A stretch of DNA of 64,000 nucleotides from Bifidobacterium coryneforme (GTDB lineage Bacteria; Actinomycetota; Actinomycetes; Actinomycetales; Bifidobacteriaceae). The stretch lies in contig NZ_CP007287.1 in the NCBI RefSeq assembly GCF_000737865.1, positions 373,648 through 437,647 of the forward strand, in the 5' to 3' direction. Under the pieces are notes generated by a model. It was not told the DNA's origin, searched no databases, and saw only the letters and a list, made by a program, of their open reading frames with translations. Below are positions 28,035 to 37,251 of the stretch, piece after piece (the stretch's first letter is position 1; every line of letters begins with the position of its first letter). The translations under genes were made by a program, and so were the position numbers.

Positions 28035-28814
28035 ATGGGCCAGCGTATAGACATCAATCACCTCAACGTCTACTATGGCGACGTCCTGGCCGTCCAGGAC
28101 GTGAACATGAAGATCCTGGCCAACAAGGTCACGGCCTTCATCGGCCCCTCAGGCTGCGGAAAATCGACGGTTCTGCGCACCCTGGACCGGATGCACGAGA
28201 TCACCCCGGGCGCCCATGTGGAGGGGCAGGTGCTCCTTGAGGGGCGTGACCTTTACGGGCCGGATGTGGACCCGGTCGAGGTGCGGCGCGACGTGGGCAT
28301 GGTCTTCCAGCGAGCCAACCCCTTCCCGACCATGTCCATCAGGGAGAACGTCCTGGCCGGCGTAAGGCTGAACAAGAAGCACATCTCCAAATCGGACGCC
28401 GATGACCTCGTCGAGTGGGCCCTGCGTGGTGCCAACCTCTGGAAGGAGGTGAAGGACCGCCTTGACAAGCCGGGTATCGGACTTTCGGGAGGCCAGCAAC
28501 AGCGCCTGTGCATCGCCCGGGCGGTTGCCGTCCACCCCCAGGTCCTCCTTATGGACGAGCCCTGCTCCGCACTTGACCCCATCTCCACCCTGGCCGTTGA
28601 GGATCTGATCAACGAGTTGAAGAAGGACTACACAATCGTCATCGTGACCCACAACATGCAGCAGGCTGCAAGGGTCTCGGACTACACGGCCTTCTTCAAC
28701 CTCAAGGCCGTGGGCCAGCCTGGACACCTGGTCGAGATGAACGATACGACCACCATCTTCTCCAATCCACAGGAAGAGGACACCGAACGCTACATTTCCG
28801 GACGGTTCGGCTGA
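28035..28814 (+). CDS. pstB: Phosphate ABC transporter ATP-binding protein
   Basis: ATPase that powers phosphate import through PstCA. The 259-aa protein has Walker A 'GPSGCGKST', Q-loop '[12 protein letters not shown]', signature '[14 protein letters not shown]', Walker B '[13 protein letters not shown]' and the switch His in '[17 protein letters not shown]'. GGAGGAG lies 8 nt before ATG 28035. It ends the pstSCAB set; no phoU follows. Confidence 0.97.
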   Translation: MGQRIDINHLNVYYGDVLAVQDVNMKILANKVTAFIGPSGCGKSTVLRTLDRMHEITPGAHVEGQVLLEGRDLYGPDVDPVEVRRDVGMVFQRANPFPTMSIRENVLAGVRLNKKHISKSDADDLVEWALRGANLWKEVKDRLDKPGIGLSGGQQQRLCIARAVAVHPQVLLMDEPCSALDPISTLAVEDLINELKKDYTIVIVTHNMQQAARVSDYTAFFNLKAVGQPGHLVEMNDTTTIFSNPQEEDTERYISGRFG

Positions 28815-28884
28815 TTCGTCGCCCTGCGCGGTTCGGTTGCCGTCTCCGTGCATTGATTCCGTCCGTTCAGTCCAGCTCCGCTTG

Positions 28885-28917
28885 CGCAGGATGTGACACC
28901 ATCAGTGCCACATCCCG
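28885..28917. repeat. Inverted repeat upstream of the AEC transporter
   Basis: GGATGTG-A-CA and TG-C-CACATCC form a 9-bp stem with one internal mismatch around a 7-nt loop, flanked by GCG/CGC. It lies about 70 nt after pstB and 65 nt before the AEC gene. No T-run follows on either strand, so an operator or an mRNA-protecting hairpin are both possible. Confidence 0.45.
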
Positions 28918-28981
28918 CATAACTCGGTACCATGGGAGCGAACCGCAAGGTTGAGGAAGCTGGTGGCGAGAGGAGCGGTGT

Positions 28982-29989
28982 ATGTCTGTGGTGCTCGAGC
29001 CGGTCATACTCCTGGCCATCATCCTGCTGGGGTACCTCTTCAAGCGGGTCGGGCTTTTCAAACCTATGGACTACAGGGTCCTGCAAACGGCCGAGTTCAA
29101 CCTGATTCTGCCGGGCGCCATCATCTTCTCCTTTGCCACCAACCCCCATGATTCCAGTCTTCTCCTGGTCTCCGTGTTCGCCTTTGTGGCCTCTCTGGTG
29201 CCGCCATTGGCAATCTACCTGACCAGCCGGCACGCTTCGGTGGGGCACAGGGCCTTCCTTATGCTGAACGGTTCCGGGTTCAACATCGGCTGTTTCAGCT
29301 TCCCCATGCTCCAGTCCCTGCTGGGTCCGGCGGCCCTGGTTCCCGCCGCCATGTTCGATATCGGCAACAATGTCATGGTTGCCGCCGGAACGAACGTCAT
29401 GACCCAGGGGCTTCTGCATATCAGGCCGGGGGAGCCTTTGAGCAGCGAGGAGAAACTGGTCAGGGTCGGAACCGCGCCAGCGGTGAAACTGGACGATTCC
29501 GATGCGCGGAATCTCCGTTTCAAGGCCATGCTGACCAATATCGTCAAGGGGTTCCTCGGCTCCGTCTCCTTCGATACCTACCTGGTCATGCTGGCCCTGA
29601 TGTTGGCCGGGGTGACCCTGCCCGGCTGGGTGGCTCAGGCGAGCAGGCCCTTTTCGGCGGCCAACGCATTCTGCTCTATGCTCATGGTTGGCATGTTGAT
29701 GGACCTTCCCGCAAGTGTGCAGGATGTCAAGGAGGTGGCGCAAATTCTGGCATGGCGCATACCGTTCGGTGTCATCTTCGCCCTGGCGGCCTGGTTCCTG
29801 CTTCCTTTCGGCCCTCCGGTCCGGCAGGCGGTGGCCCTCTGTTGCCTGGCGCCCACAGCGGTTTTTGCCACCATGTTCACCGACAAGGTGCTGGGCAATG
29901 CAAAATTGGCGGGTTTCACCCTGGCCCTGACCGCCTTCTGCTCAACCATCCTGATGATTCTGGCCCACCTGCTGATAGGGGCGGTCTGA
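28982..29989 (+). CDS. AEC-family (auxin efflux carrier-like) transporter
   Basis: Predicted membrane carrier of 335 aa with about ten helices in two halves, typical of the AEC family, whose bacterial members move malate, malonate or other organic acids. Seen: 'PVILLAIILLGYLFKRVGLF' at the N-terminus, 'LNGSGFNIGCFSFPMLQSLLG' as a broken-helix motif, and 'VALCCLAPTAVFATMFTDKV' in the second half. AGAGGAG lies 6 nt before ATG 28982. The substrate cannot be predicted. Confidence 0.85.
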   Translation: MSVVLEPVILLAIILLGYLFKRVGLFKPMDYRVLQTAEFNLILPGAIIFSFATNPHDSSLLLVSVFAFVASLVPPLAIYLTSRHASVGHRAFLMLNGSGFNIGCFSFPMLQSLLGPAALVPAAMFDIGNNVMVAAGTNVMTQGLLHIRPGEPLSSEEKLVRVGTAPAVKLDDSDARNLRFKAMLTNIVKGFLGSVSFDTYLVMLALMLAGVTLPGWVAQASRPFSAANAFCSMLMVGMLMDLPASVQDVKEVAQILAWRIPFGVIFALAAWFLLPFGPPVRQAVALCCLAPTAVFATMFTDKVLGNAKLAGFTLALTAFCSTILMILAHLLIGAV

Positions 29990-30032
29990 GTCAGACGGTG
30001 ACCTTCGGTTCCCCTGGTCTTGTATCGGCGGT

Positions 30033-30212
30033 TCAGTCCTTGTCCGAGCGCTCCTGCTTGAGGGTGCGTCCTTCGCGGGTGCGCTGCTTGTTGACTGTGG
30101 CGGCAGCGATTCGTTCGGAGGTCTTCTCATCCTGCCCGCGTTCGATCTCCGTGTCGTGGATGTGCTTGTACTGCTTTTGGTCGTCCTCGTCCCAGTGATT
30201 GTCTCTGACCAT
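30033..30212 (-). CDS. Small basic/acidic protein of the 'plasmid stabilization protein'-like actinobacterial family
   Basis: A 59-aa minus-strand frame with an excellent ribosome binding site (GAGGAGGAAG) 3-5 nt before its ATG. The sequence has 'KQYKHIHDTEIERGQDE', then 'TSERIAAATVNKQRTREG', and ends 'KQERSDKD'. The pattern H-I-x(n)-ERG-x(n)-A-A-x-TVNKQR matches a small family often named plasmid stabilization protein in actinobacterial genomes; no function has been shown that I know of. It is almost entirely charged, has no membrane segment, and is transcribed opposite to its neighbours. Confidence 0.75.
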   Translation of the reverse strand: MVRDNHWDEDDQKQYKHIHDTEIERGQDEKTSERIAAATVNKQRTREGRTLKQERSDKD

Positions 30213-30429
30213 GACTTCCTCCTCGAAAAGTCCCCGGTTTTGCCTGCGGACTCCTTGTCCGGATGGCTCGGGTAGTGCCGATTATAGGTGCGGATCGCTG
30301 CCAGGTCGGGTTCTTGCCGAACAGGGCGTATCCAAGAGGGGAAAGGGGTGCATGAGGAAACAAAAAAAGCCGAGAACTCATGATATTCTTCCAATTGTCT
30401 AACGCCAAATAAGACAATAAGGACAGAAT

Positions 30430-31830
30430 ATGCAAAAGCTATTCCGGCTTTCGGATAACAATACCACAGTCTCAACGGAAGTGGTAGCTGGCATTACCAC
30501 ATTCTTCGCCATGGCCTATATCATCGTGGTCAATCCCTCGGTGCTCTCCTCGGCGGGCATGCCCTGGGGTGCGGTCTTCATCGCCACCCTGATAGCGGCG
30601 GTGATCGGCACGCTCATCATGGGGCTTGTGGCCAATGTGCCTTACGGTGTAGCCCCCGGAGTGGGACTCAACGCCTTCTTTACCTTTACCGTGGTCAAGG
30701 GTCTGGGATTCTCCTGGCAGGAGACCCTGAGCATGGTCTTCATCTGCGGACTCCTTAACATCCTGGTCACGGCCACCAAGTTGCGGAAAATGATCATTCG
30801 GGCCATACCGCCCATGCTTCAGCACGCCATAGGCGGCGGTATCGGCATCTTCATCGCCTATGTGGGGCTGCTCAACGTCGGCGTCATCAAATTCAGCCCT
30901 GACAAGACCTCTGCTGCCGGAGCCAATCCCGGACTGACCGTGTTCAATACGCCCACACTCATCCTCTTCGTCATCGGGCTCCTCCTGACCATCTTCCTGA
31001 TGGTCTTCAAATTCAAGGGCGGACTGGCCTTCATCAACAAGGCTTCCTTCGTCATCTCCATCATCGTCGTCACCCTGATCGGCATCCCCCTTGGGGTCAC
31101 CACCATGTCGAATTCGATTAATCTGGGCCAGGCCTTCTCCCAGCTGCCGGAGACCTTCCTGGCCATATTCAGTCCACAAGGCTTCCCGGCCCTCTTCTCG
31201 GATCCGGCCAAGCTCCCCATCGTCCTGGTGACCATCTTCGCCTTCTCCCTTTCCGATACCTTCGATACGATCGGCACCTTCGTGGGCACCGGCCGTCGTT
31301 CCGGCATCTTCTCGGCGGCGGATGAGGAGTCCCTGGAGAACGGCAAGGGATTCAGCTCCAAGATGGACAAGGCCCTCTTCGCCGATGCCACCGCTACCTC
31401 CATCGGCGCCTTGTTCGGCACCTCCAACACGACCACCTATGTTGAATCCGCCGCTGGCATCGCCGCAGGTGGTCGCACAGGACTGACCTCGGTGGTCATC
31501 GCCGGTTGCTTCGCCTTGAGTGCCCTCCTCGCCCCGCTGGTCTCCGCCATTCCCTCCGCTGCGACCGCACCGGTCCTAGTCATTGTGGGATGCATGATGA
31601 TGAGTTCCTTCGGTGAGATCGAATGGGGTGACCTCGCCGAAGCCATTCCGGCCTTCTTCACGGCCATCTTCATGGGATTCTCCTATTCCATCTCCTACGG
31701 TGTAGCAGCTGGATTCATCACATACTGCCTGACCATGACCTGCAAGCGTAAGGCCAAGGAGGTTCACCCCATCATCTGGGGTGTAGCGGTTCTCTTCATC
31801 CTGGACTTCGTTCTCCAGGCTGTTCTCTGA
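30430..31830 (+). CDS. NCS2-family purine (adenine/guanine/hypoxanthine) permease, AzgA-like
   Basis: Proton symporter for purine bases. The 466-aa protein has about 13-14 helices. AzgA-branch features include 'TEVVAGITTFFAMAYIIVVNP', 'NVPYGVAPGVGLNAFFTFTV', 'AIGGGIGIFIAYVGL' and 'TTTYVESAAGIAAGGRTGL', the last being the substrate-site region of NCS2 carriers. AAGGAC lies 7 nt before ATG 30430. The precise base imported is unknown. A terminator follows directly. Confidence 0.93.
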   Translation: MQKLFRLSDNNTTVSTEVVAGITTFFAMAYIIVVNPSVLSSAGMPWGAVFIATLIAAVIGTLIMGLVANVPYGVAPGVGLNAFFTFTVVKGLGFSWQETLSMVFICGLLNILVTATKLRKMIIRAIPPMLQHAIGGGIGIFIAYVGLLNVGVIKFSPDKTSAAGANPGLTVFNTPTLILFVIGLLLTIFLMVFKFKGGLAFINKASFVISIIVVTLIGIPLGVTTMSNSINLGQAFSQLPETFLAIFSPQGFPALFSDPAKLPIVLVTIFAFSLSDTFDTIGTFVGTGRRSGIFSAADEESLENGKGFSSKMDKALFADATATSIGALFGTSNTTTYVESAAGIAAGGRTGLTSVVIAGCFALSALLAPLVSAIPSAATAPVLVIVGCMMMSSFGEIEWGDLAEAIPAFFTAIFMGFSYSISYGVAAGFITYCLTMTCKRKAKEVHPIIWGVAVLFILDFVLQAVL

Positions 31831-31840
31831 GCATAAGGAT

Positions 31841-31900
31841 GGAGGGCCCCGCCGCCTGACCAGGTTCAAAGATCTGGTGCGGACGGCAGGGCCCTCTTTT
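31841..31900 (+). terminator. Rho-independent terminator after the NCS2 permease
   Basis: GAGGGCCC pairs with GGGCCCTC around an imperfectly paired interior, including ACCAG/CTGGT, and TTTT follows. It starts 11 nt after the permease stop. Confidence 0.8.
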
Positions 31901-31947
31901 GCTATGTCCGGCTTGCGTAGAACTCGCCCCGTCAGTGTCTTGGGCCT

Positions 31948-31957
31948 GGGGGGGGGG
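31948..31957. repeat. 10-nt poly-G run downstream of the first RCC1-repeat gene
   Basis: Ten consecutive G on the plus strand in the gap between the NCS2 terminator and the 3' end of the leftward RCC1-repeat gene. It is one of three long G/C homopolymers near this gene pair. Confidence 0.9.
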
Positions 31958-31981
31958 TAATGATGTGGGCCGCCTACGAGT

Positions 31982-32010
31982 ACCCAGGGGAGTTAGGCGT
32001 TCCCCTGGGT
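31982..32010 (-). terminator. Hairpin after the 1743-aa RCC1-repeat gene
   Basis: ACCCAGGGGA and TCCCCTGGGT form a perfect 10-bp stem around a 9-nt loop, 10 nt past the stop codon of the leftward gene. There is no T-run on the minus strand, so termination efficiency is uncertain. Confidence 0.65.
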
Positions 32011-32019
32011 GGTCCTTCC

Positions 32020-35000
32020 TCAGATGAAGTAGCGGTGGCGCCGGTTGGCGCTGGCCGCGGTGAGGATGAGGCTGCTGGCGGTGATGAGGAGGATGATGCC
32101 TGCGCCTCCGGCGTTGGGCAGGGTGCCGGTGTGCCGGTAGGTGTAGGTGTTGCTGGTGTCGTCGGGCTGGTCCTGTCCGGCGAGGGTCCACCGTACGCGT
32201 ACGGGCACGGGGCCGGGTTCGTGGGCGGTGGTGGTGGCCTGCCAGGTGTCATCGCCGGTCCGGTGGAGGGGGAGGGTGTCGTTGTCGATGGTGAGGCCGG
32301 TTGGTGTGGGCTGCGGGGGGACGGCGGCCTTGCGTGGCGTGGGTGTGGGGTTGGTGTCGCCGTGGCCTGCCTGTCCGTTGGTGTTGTCTCCCCAGGCCTG
32401 GGTGTCGCCGTTGGTGTCGATGGCGATGGTGGTGTCGCCTCCTGCGGCGGTGAGGGTGGTGTTCAGGCCGGCTATGACGGTGGGTGTGCCGGGTGTGCCG
32501 GTGTTGTGGCCGAGCTGGCCGCTGGTGTTGTCGCCCCAGGTCCAGGTGCGGTGGTCCTGTCCGGTGGCGACGCTGTGGTTGCGTCCGGTGGATACGTGGG
32601 TGAACCGGTACGTGTCGGCCGTGCCCGCGGGCTGTATGCGTGCGGGGGTTGCGGTGTCGGTGCCGTCGGCGTGCCTGCCCCAGGCCCAGAGGCGTCCCTG
32701 CCGGTCGATGGCGAGCGTGTGGTCGCCTCCGGCGCTGGCCTGGACGTAGCCCGCGGGCTGCTGCGGGCCGGCCGGGCCGGCCGTGGCGGCGGCTGCGGGG
32801 GTTCCGGTGTCGTCGTGGCCGAGCTGGCCGTGCGTGTTCGATCCCCAGGTGTACAGGTTGCCGTCGGATCCGATCGCCGCGGCGTGCGTGTCGCCCGCCG
32901 CGATCTGCTCGTACCGGAATGCGGGGGGCGCGTCCTGGGGCAGGGCGACCCTGACGGGCCTGGCGCTGCTCGCGGTGCGGCCGGTGTCGCCGAGCCCGCC
33001 GGCGAGCGTGCCCCACGTGTAGAGGTTGTCGTCGGAGCCGAGGGCCATGGTGTAGCCGTCACCGGCTGCGGCCCGTATCCAGGTGAACGTGCTGTCGGTG
33101 CCGTCGGGACGGGAGACCTTGACGGGCCTGGCGCGTCGGGTGGTGGTGCCGTCGCCGAGCTGGCCCTGGGTGTTGTCTCCCCAGGCGTACAGGTTGTCGT
33201 CGCTGCCGACGGCGGCGCCGTGGGTGCGCCCGGCCGCGGCCTGCACCCAGGTGAACCCGTCACCGGCGCCGTTCGGCCTGGATATCGTGACCGGGGTGGT
33301 GTGTTGGCTGGTGGTGCCGTCGCCGAGCTGCCCGTTGGTGTTGCTTCCCCAGGCGTACAGGTTGCCGTCGGATCCGATGCCGAGGGTTGAGGTCCCGCTC
33401 GTGTCGATGGAGGCGAGGCGGATGTCGGGTGCGGCGGGTGCGGTGAGGGTGACGGTGTCGCCTCCGTGTTCGCTGCCGTGGTCCGGGCTCAGGACCCACC
33501 TGCCGGTCCGGTGCCAGCGGGCCGTCACGGTCAGGTCGTGCTCCAGGGGCTGGGTGAAGTCGTAGGCCGTGTCCCCGTCGAACCACCCGTCGAACGTCCA
33601 CCCGTTTTCGGACGGGTCGGCGGGCCTCCTGGTGAGCTCCCCGGCGGGGACCTGCTGCACGTCGGGGGTGCGCCCGTGCTGGCTGGTGAAGGTGAGGGTG
33701 ACGGTGTCGCCGGTGTACATGAATTGCAGGCTGGTGTCCTCGGACTGGTCCGCGTCCTCGGGCCCCGCCGAGCTGGTGCCGGTCGCCGAGCGGATGGTCA
33801 GGGTCACGGTCTCGGGCCGGTGCCTGGGGGAGGTGGCGTGCCATCCGTCCGCCCGGTGCCGCACCTCTCCAGCGCTGGGCTTGGCACCGAACAGGACCCC
33901 GGTGACGGGGGAGCCGGCCGGCCGCGACACCATGGTCGGGCCCGGGTGGGCCGTGGCCGGGTCCGTGTCGCTGGTGCCGTCGCCGAGCTGGCCGGAGTCG
34001 TTGGCCCCGGACGCGTACACGTCACCGTCGGAACCGACGGCCAGCGTACGGTCACCGCCCGCGCAGAGATCGGCGTACGCGAATCCGGCCGGTGTCCCCT
34101 TGGGGTTGGGCAGGCGGGCGGGGGCCACGCCGTCGTTGGTGCCGTTGCCGGTGGTGGTGCCCAGCTGCCCGTACTGGTTGCCGCCCCAGGCCCAGGCCCC
34201 TGAGTCGGTGAGGGCGGTGGAGTGGGTGCGTCCGGCGCTGACGCCGGTGGCGTGGGACGGGCCGGGGACGGCGCCCGGCCTGCCTGCGGGTTCGGCGCCG
34301 GTGGGGGTGCGGCCCAGCTGGCCGCTCCCGTTGTGCCCCCACGTGTACACGGTGCCGTCCCGGGCGATGCCCATGCTGTGGTCGGCTCCGGCGCTGACGG
34401 CCGTGAACCGCAGGCCGGTATCGACGGGCGACGGCGCGGATCCGACGTGGCCGGTCAGGTCGTCGTCGTTTGTGGCGTTGGTGGTGTCGCAGCTGCCCCA
34501 GGTCCAGGCGGTCCCGTTCGTATCCAGGCCGATGGAGTGCCTGGAGCCCGCGCTGACGGAGGCGAAGGCCGCCTCGGGCACACCCACACCAGTGGGCGTG
34601 CCGGCGGGCGGTGTTTCCTGGTCTGTGGTGTTGCGCCCCAGCTGCTGGTATTGGTTGTCTCCCCAGGCCCAGATGTTGCCGTCGCGGTCCAGGGCCGTGC
34701 TGTGGTCGGCCCCGGCGCTGATGGCGATGAAGGTCATGCCCGTCGGCGTGGCGGCCGGGCCTGGCCTGTCGGCGGGGTTGCCGCTGTCTGGGGTGCGGCC
34801 GAGTTGTCCTTTTCCGTTGCTGCCCCAGGTCCATACCCTGCCGTCACGGTCCAGGGCCATGGAGTGGCCGTTTCCGGCTGCCGTCTGGACGAACTTCACG
34901 CCCGCGGGTGCGGCGGCCATGATTGGTGCGGTCTGGTTTGTGGTGGTGCCGTCGCCGAGCTGGCCGTCCTTATTGTTGCCCCAGGCGTATAGGTTGCCGT

Positions 35001-37251
35001 CGGAACCGACGGCGAGGGAGTGGGACTGTCCGGCGGATACCTGGGCGAACCGTACCCGGGAGGTGGGGGTGTCGATGCGCACGTCGGTGCCGCCCCGCCA
35101 CGGCCCCTGGGCCGGGTCGGCCTTCCACCGGCCCCAGCGTGCGGTCAGGGTCGTGTCCCCGCTTATGGGCTTGGTGAAGTCGTAGGGCCTGTCGCCCTGG
35201 AACCAGCCGTTGAAGGTCCACCCGTCGTCCGTGGCGGGGTCGTCCGGGCGGTGCACTGTGTCACCGACGATGACCTGCTGGGGTGGAGTGGGGGAGCCGT
35301 GCTCCGTTTTGAAGGACACGGTGGCTGTGCCGCCCGTGTAGGTGAACCGCTGACTGGTCTCGTCGGGCTGGGGTGCGCGGTTGGTGACGGTAGATTGGAT
35401 GGTGAGGGTGACGGTGCCCAGTCCGTGCCTGGGCGAGGTGGCATGCCACCCTTCGAACCTGCGGTAGGGGCCGCCGATGTTGCGGGCCTCACCGAACAGG
35501 ACCTTCGTGACCTCCCGGTCGACGGGACGCCAGGCCAAGACAGGGTTGGTAGGGTCACTGCCTGTTAAGGTGTTGTTGCCGTGCTGGCCGTAGTCGTTCC
35601 GTCCGTACGTATATGCTTCACCGTCCGAACCGAGGAGCAAGGTGTGACCCTCGCCGGCTGCGGCGCTGGTGTAGCGGAAGTCCGTGGGGGCCCCAGTGGG
35701 GGCTGCGACCCTGGTGGGGGTGGCCGTGATCTCGCCTGTTCCGGTTCCGAGTTGGCCGTACCTGTTCCATCCCCACGCCCATGTGCCGGTGTCGGTGATG
35801 GCGAAGGAGACACCCGATTCTGAACTTCCGCCGTTGGCGCTGTCGACTTGGGTGGCTCCGGTCAGGCCGGGGACCCGGCCGGGCTTGTCGGCGGGGTTGG
35901 CGCTGTCGGGGATGCGGCCCAGCTGTCCTTTTCTGTTGTCGCCCCAGGTCCAGACGGTCCCGTTCCGCGCGATGGCGATGAAATGGAGACCGTACCTGTC
36001 CATGCTGTAGGCCTTGAACCTGACACCGGTATCAACGGGGACAGGTTCGAAACGAGGCCACCGCCAGGTCCAGATTCTGCCGTCCGTGTCGAGGGCCGTA
36101 TATCCGTTTGTTTGGGGATTGTGTGCGGGGCAGATGGCGGTGAAGACGGTCCCCCCGCCCATATCCAGCTTGTGGGGCGTATCTGTATCGAAGTATCCCC
36201 AGGTCCAAACCTGTCCACTGCTGTCGAGGGCCATGGAACTGTCATCGCCTGCGGACACGGCGGTGAACGTCACCCCCTCCGGGACTACGGCCAGACCGGG
36301 AGTGTATCTGTCCGTGCGCGGGCGGCCGAGGCTATCACCGAAGTCAGCCCCCCAGGTCCAGATTCTGCCATCCCGGTCCAAGGCTATACTGTGGGATATC
36401 CCGGCGGACAACTGGGTGAACTTCACTCCTTCCGGCATGGCGACCATCCGTGGGCCTTGAGGTTTTCGGGTCCAGTCATCGGTGCCTGTCCCCAGACGTC
36501 CGCTATTGTTGTTTCCCCATGAGTATGCGTTGCCGTCGCTGCCCAACGCCAGAGAGAAGGCAGTGCTTGCGGATATTTGGGTGAAGCGTACTTGGCTGCC
36601 GGGGGTGTCGATTTTGACGTTGGTGCCGCCGTGCCAGGGTCCTGTGCCGGGGCTGGTGGTCCATTTGCCCCATTTGGCGGTGAGGGTCAGGTCCTGGGTG
36701 ACTGGCTTGGTGAAGTCGTAGGCGAGGTCGCCTATGAACCATCCGTTGAAGGTCCATCCTGGCCTGGTGGGGTCGTCGTGGGGCCATGTGGCGGTCTTGC
36801 CGTCGGGGATGGTCTGGCTTGCCGGCATGCCCTGGGTGTCGGGCTGGGAGGTGAAGGTGACCGTGTGGCTGCCGGTCCTGGCCTGCGGTGAGGAGGCCTT
36901 CATGCCGGCGGGTGCGGGTGCGGCTGTGGTGGTCTGCCTGGTGGTGAGCGGGTTGGGTGTGGCCAGGGTGGTGGGTGTCGCGGTGGTTGTCGTGGGCTGC
37001 GTCGCTGCTGCCGGGGACTGCGGTGTGGTCGAGGATGACGGTGTCGCGGCCGGTGTGGTGGTTCCTGTGGGTGTGGTCAGGCCGTCATCGGAGACCGGGG
37101 TCGCCTTCATTCCCCCATTTACTTGAGTGTATGAGTTGATGTCGGTGGCCTGTGCACCTGCTGCCAGGCCGGCACCCATGACGGACAGCACCGCCAGGGC
37201 CGCGACGACAGGACGGACGGTACGACGACCGAAACGGTTCAGTCTGCGCAT
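32020..37251 (-). CDS. Giant LPNAG-anchored surface protein: three (B-repeat + seven-bladed RCC1 propeller) modules
   Basis: A 1743-aa predicted wall-anchored protein. GGGGAG precedes the ATG at 37251, which gives a signal peptide ending at 'GAQATD' (about residue 34). A Pro/Thr/Ala-rich linker follows to about residue 125. Three modules come next, each an InlB-type B-repeat ('WTFNGWF', 'AYDF') at about 127-197, 640-707 and 1184-1244, followed by seven RCC1-like blades ('GSDGNLYAWG', 'LDRDGRVWTWG') at about 217-547, 730-1080 and 1284-1627. I counted seven blades in each. LPNAG lies at 1711-1715 with helix and 'RRHR'. RCC1 folds are seven-bladed propellers that bind proteins or ligands; B-repeats are stalk modules of adhesins. 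An adhesive role is inference. It is a tandem paralog of the next gene upstream. Confidence 0.88.
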   Translation of the reverse strand: MRRLNRFGRRTVRPVVAALAVLSVMGAGLAAGAQATDINSYTQVNGGMKATPVSDDGLTTPTGTTTPAATPSSSTTPQSPAAATQPTTTTATPTTLATPNPLTTRQTTTAAPAPAGMKASSPQARTGSHTVTFTSQPDTQGMPASQTIPDGKTATWPHDDPTRPGWTFNGWFIGDLAYDFTKPVTQDLTLTAKWGKWTTSPGTGPWHGGTNVKIDTPGSQVRFTQISASTAFSLALGSDGNAYSWGNNNSGRLGTGTDDWTRKPQGPRMVAMPEGVKFTQLSAGISHSIALDRDGRIWTWGADFGDSLGRPRTDRYTPGLAVVPEGVTFTAVSAGDDSSMALDSSGQVWTWGYFDTDTPHKLDMGGGTVFTAICPAHNPQTNGYTALDTDGRIWTWRWPRFEPVPVDTGVRFKAYSMDRYGLHFIAIARNGTVWTWGDNRKGQLGRIPDSANPADKPGRVPGLTGATQVDSANGGSSESGVSFAITDTGTWAWGWNRYGQLGTGTGEITATPTRVAAPTGAPTDFRYTSAAAGEGHTLLLGSDGEAYTYGRNDYGQHGNNTLTGSDPTNPVLAWRPVDREVTKVLFGEARNIGGPYRRFEGWHATSPRHGLGTVTLTIQSTVTNRAPQPDETSQRFTYTGGTATVSFKTEHGSPTPPQQVIVGDTVHRPDDPATDDGWTFNGWFQGDRPYDFTKPISGDTTLTARWGRWKADPAQGPWRGGTDVRIDTPTSRVRFAQVSAGQSHSLAVGSDGNLYAWGNNKDGQLGDGTTTNQTAPIMAAAPAGVKFVQTAAGNGHSMALDRDGRVWTWGSNGKGQLGRTPDSGNPADRPGPAATPTGMTFIAISAGADHSTALDRDGNIWAWGDNQYQQLGRNTTDQETPPAGTPTGVGVPEAAFASVSAGSRHSIGLDTNGTAWTWGSCDTTNATNDDDLTGHVGSAPSPVDTGLRFTAVSAGADHSMGIARDGTVYTWGHNGSGQLGRTPTGAEPAGRPGAVPGPSHATGVSAGRTHSTALTDSGAWAWGGNQYGQLGTTTGNGTNDGVAPARLPNPKGTPAGFAYADLCAGGDRTLAVGSDGDVYASGANDSGQLGDGTSDTDPATAHPGPTMVSRPAGSPVTGVLFGAKPSAGEVRHRADGWHATSPRHRPETVTLTIRSATGTSSAGPEDADQSEDTSLQFMYTGDTVTLTFTSQHGRTPDVQQVPAGELTRRPADPSENGWTFDGWFDGDTAYDFTQPLEHDLTVTARWHRTGRWVLSPDHGSEHGGDTVTLTAPAAPDIRLASIDTSGTSTLGIGSDGNLYAWGSNTNGQLGDGTTSQHTTPVTISRPNGAGDGFTWVQAAAGRTHGAAVGSDDNLYAWGDNTQGQLGDGTTTRRARPVKVSRPDGTDSTFTWIRAAAGDGYTMALGSDDNLYTWGTLAGGLGDTGRTASSARPVRVALPQDAPPAFRYEQIAAGDTHAAAIGSDGNLYTWGSNTHGQLGHDDTGTPAAAATAGPAGPQQPAGYVQASAGGDHTLAIDRQGRLWAWGRHADGTDTATPARIQPAGTADTYRFTHVSTGRNHSVATGQDHRTWTWGDNTSGQLGHNTGTPGTPTVIAGLNTTLTAAGGDTTIAIDTNGDTQAWGDNTNGQAGHGDTNPTPTPRKAAVPPQPTPTGLTIDNDTLPLHRTGDDTWQATTTAHEPGPVPVRVRWTLAGQDQPDDTSNTYTYRHTGTLPNAGGAGIILLITASSLILTAASANRRHRYFI

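Noticed and set aside
28815-28981. phoU expected after pstB
   Set aside because: The gap holds no frame resembling PhoU; the next gene is an AEC carrier.
30033-30212. Toxin-antitoxin partner suggested by the 'plasmid stabilization' name
   Set aside because: No adjacent toxin or antitoxin gene is present on either strand.
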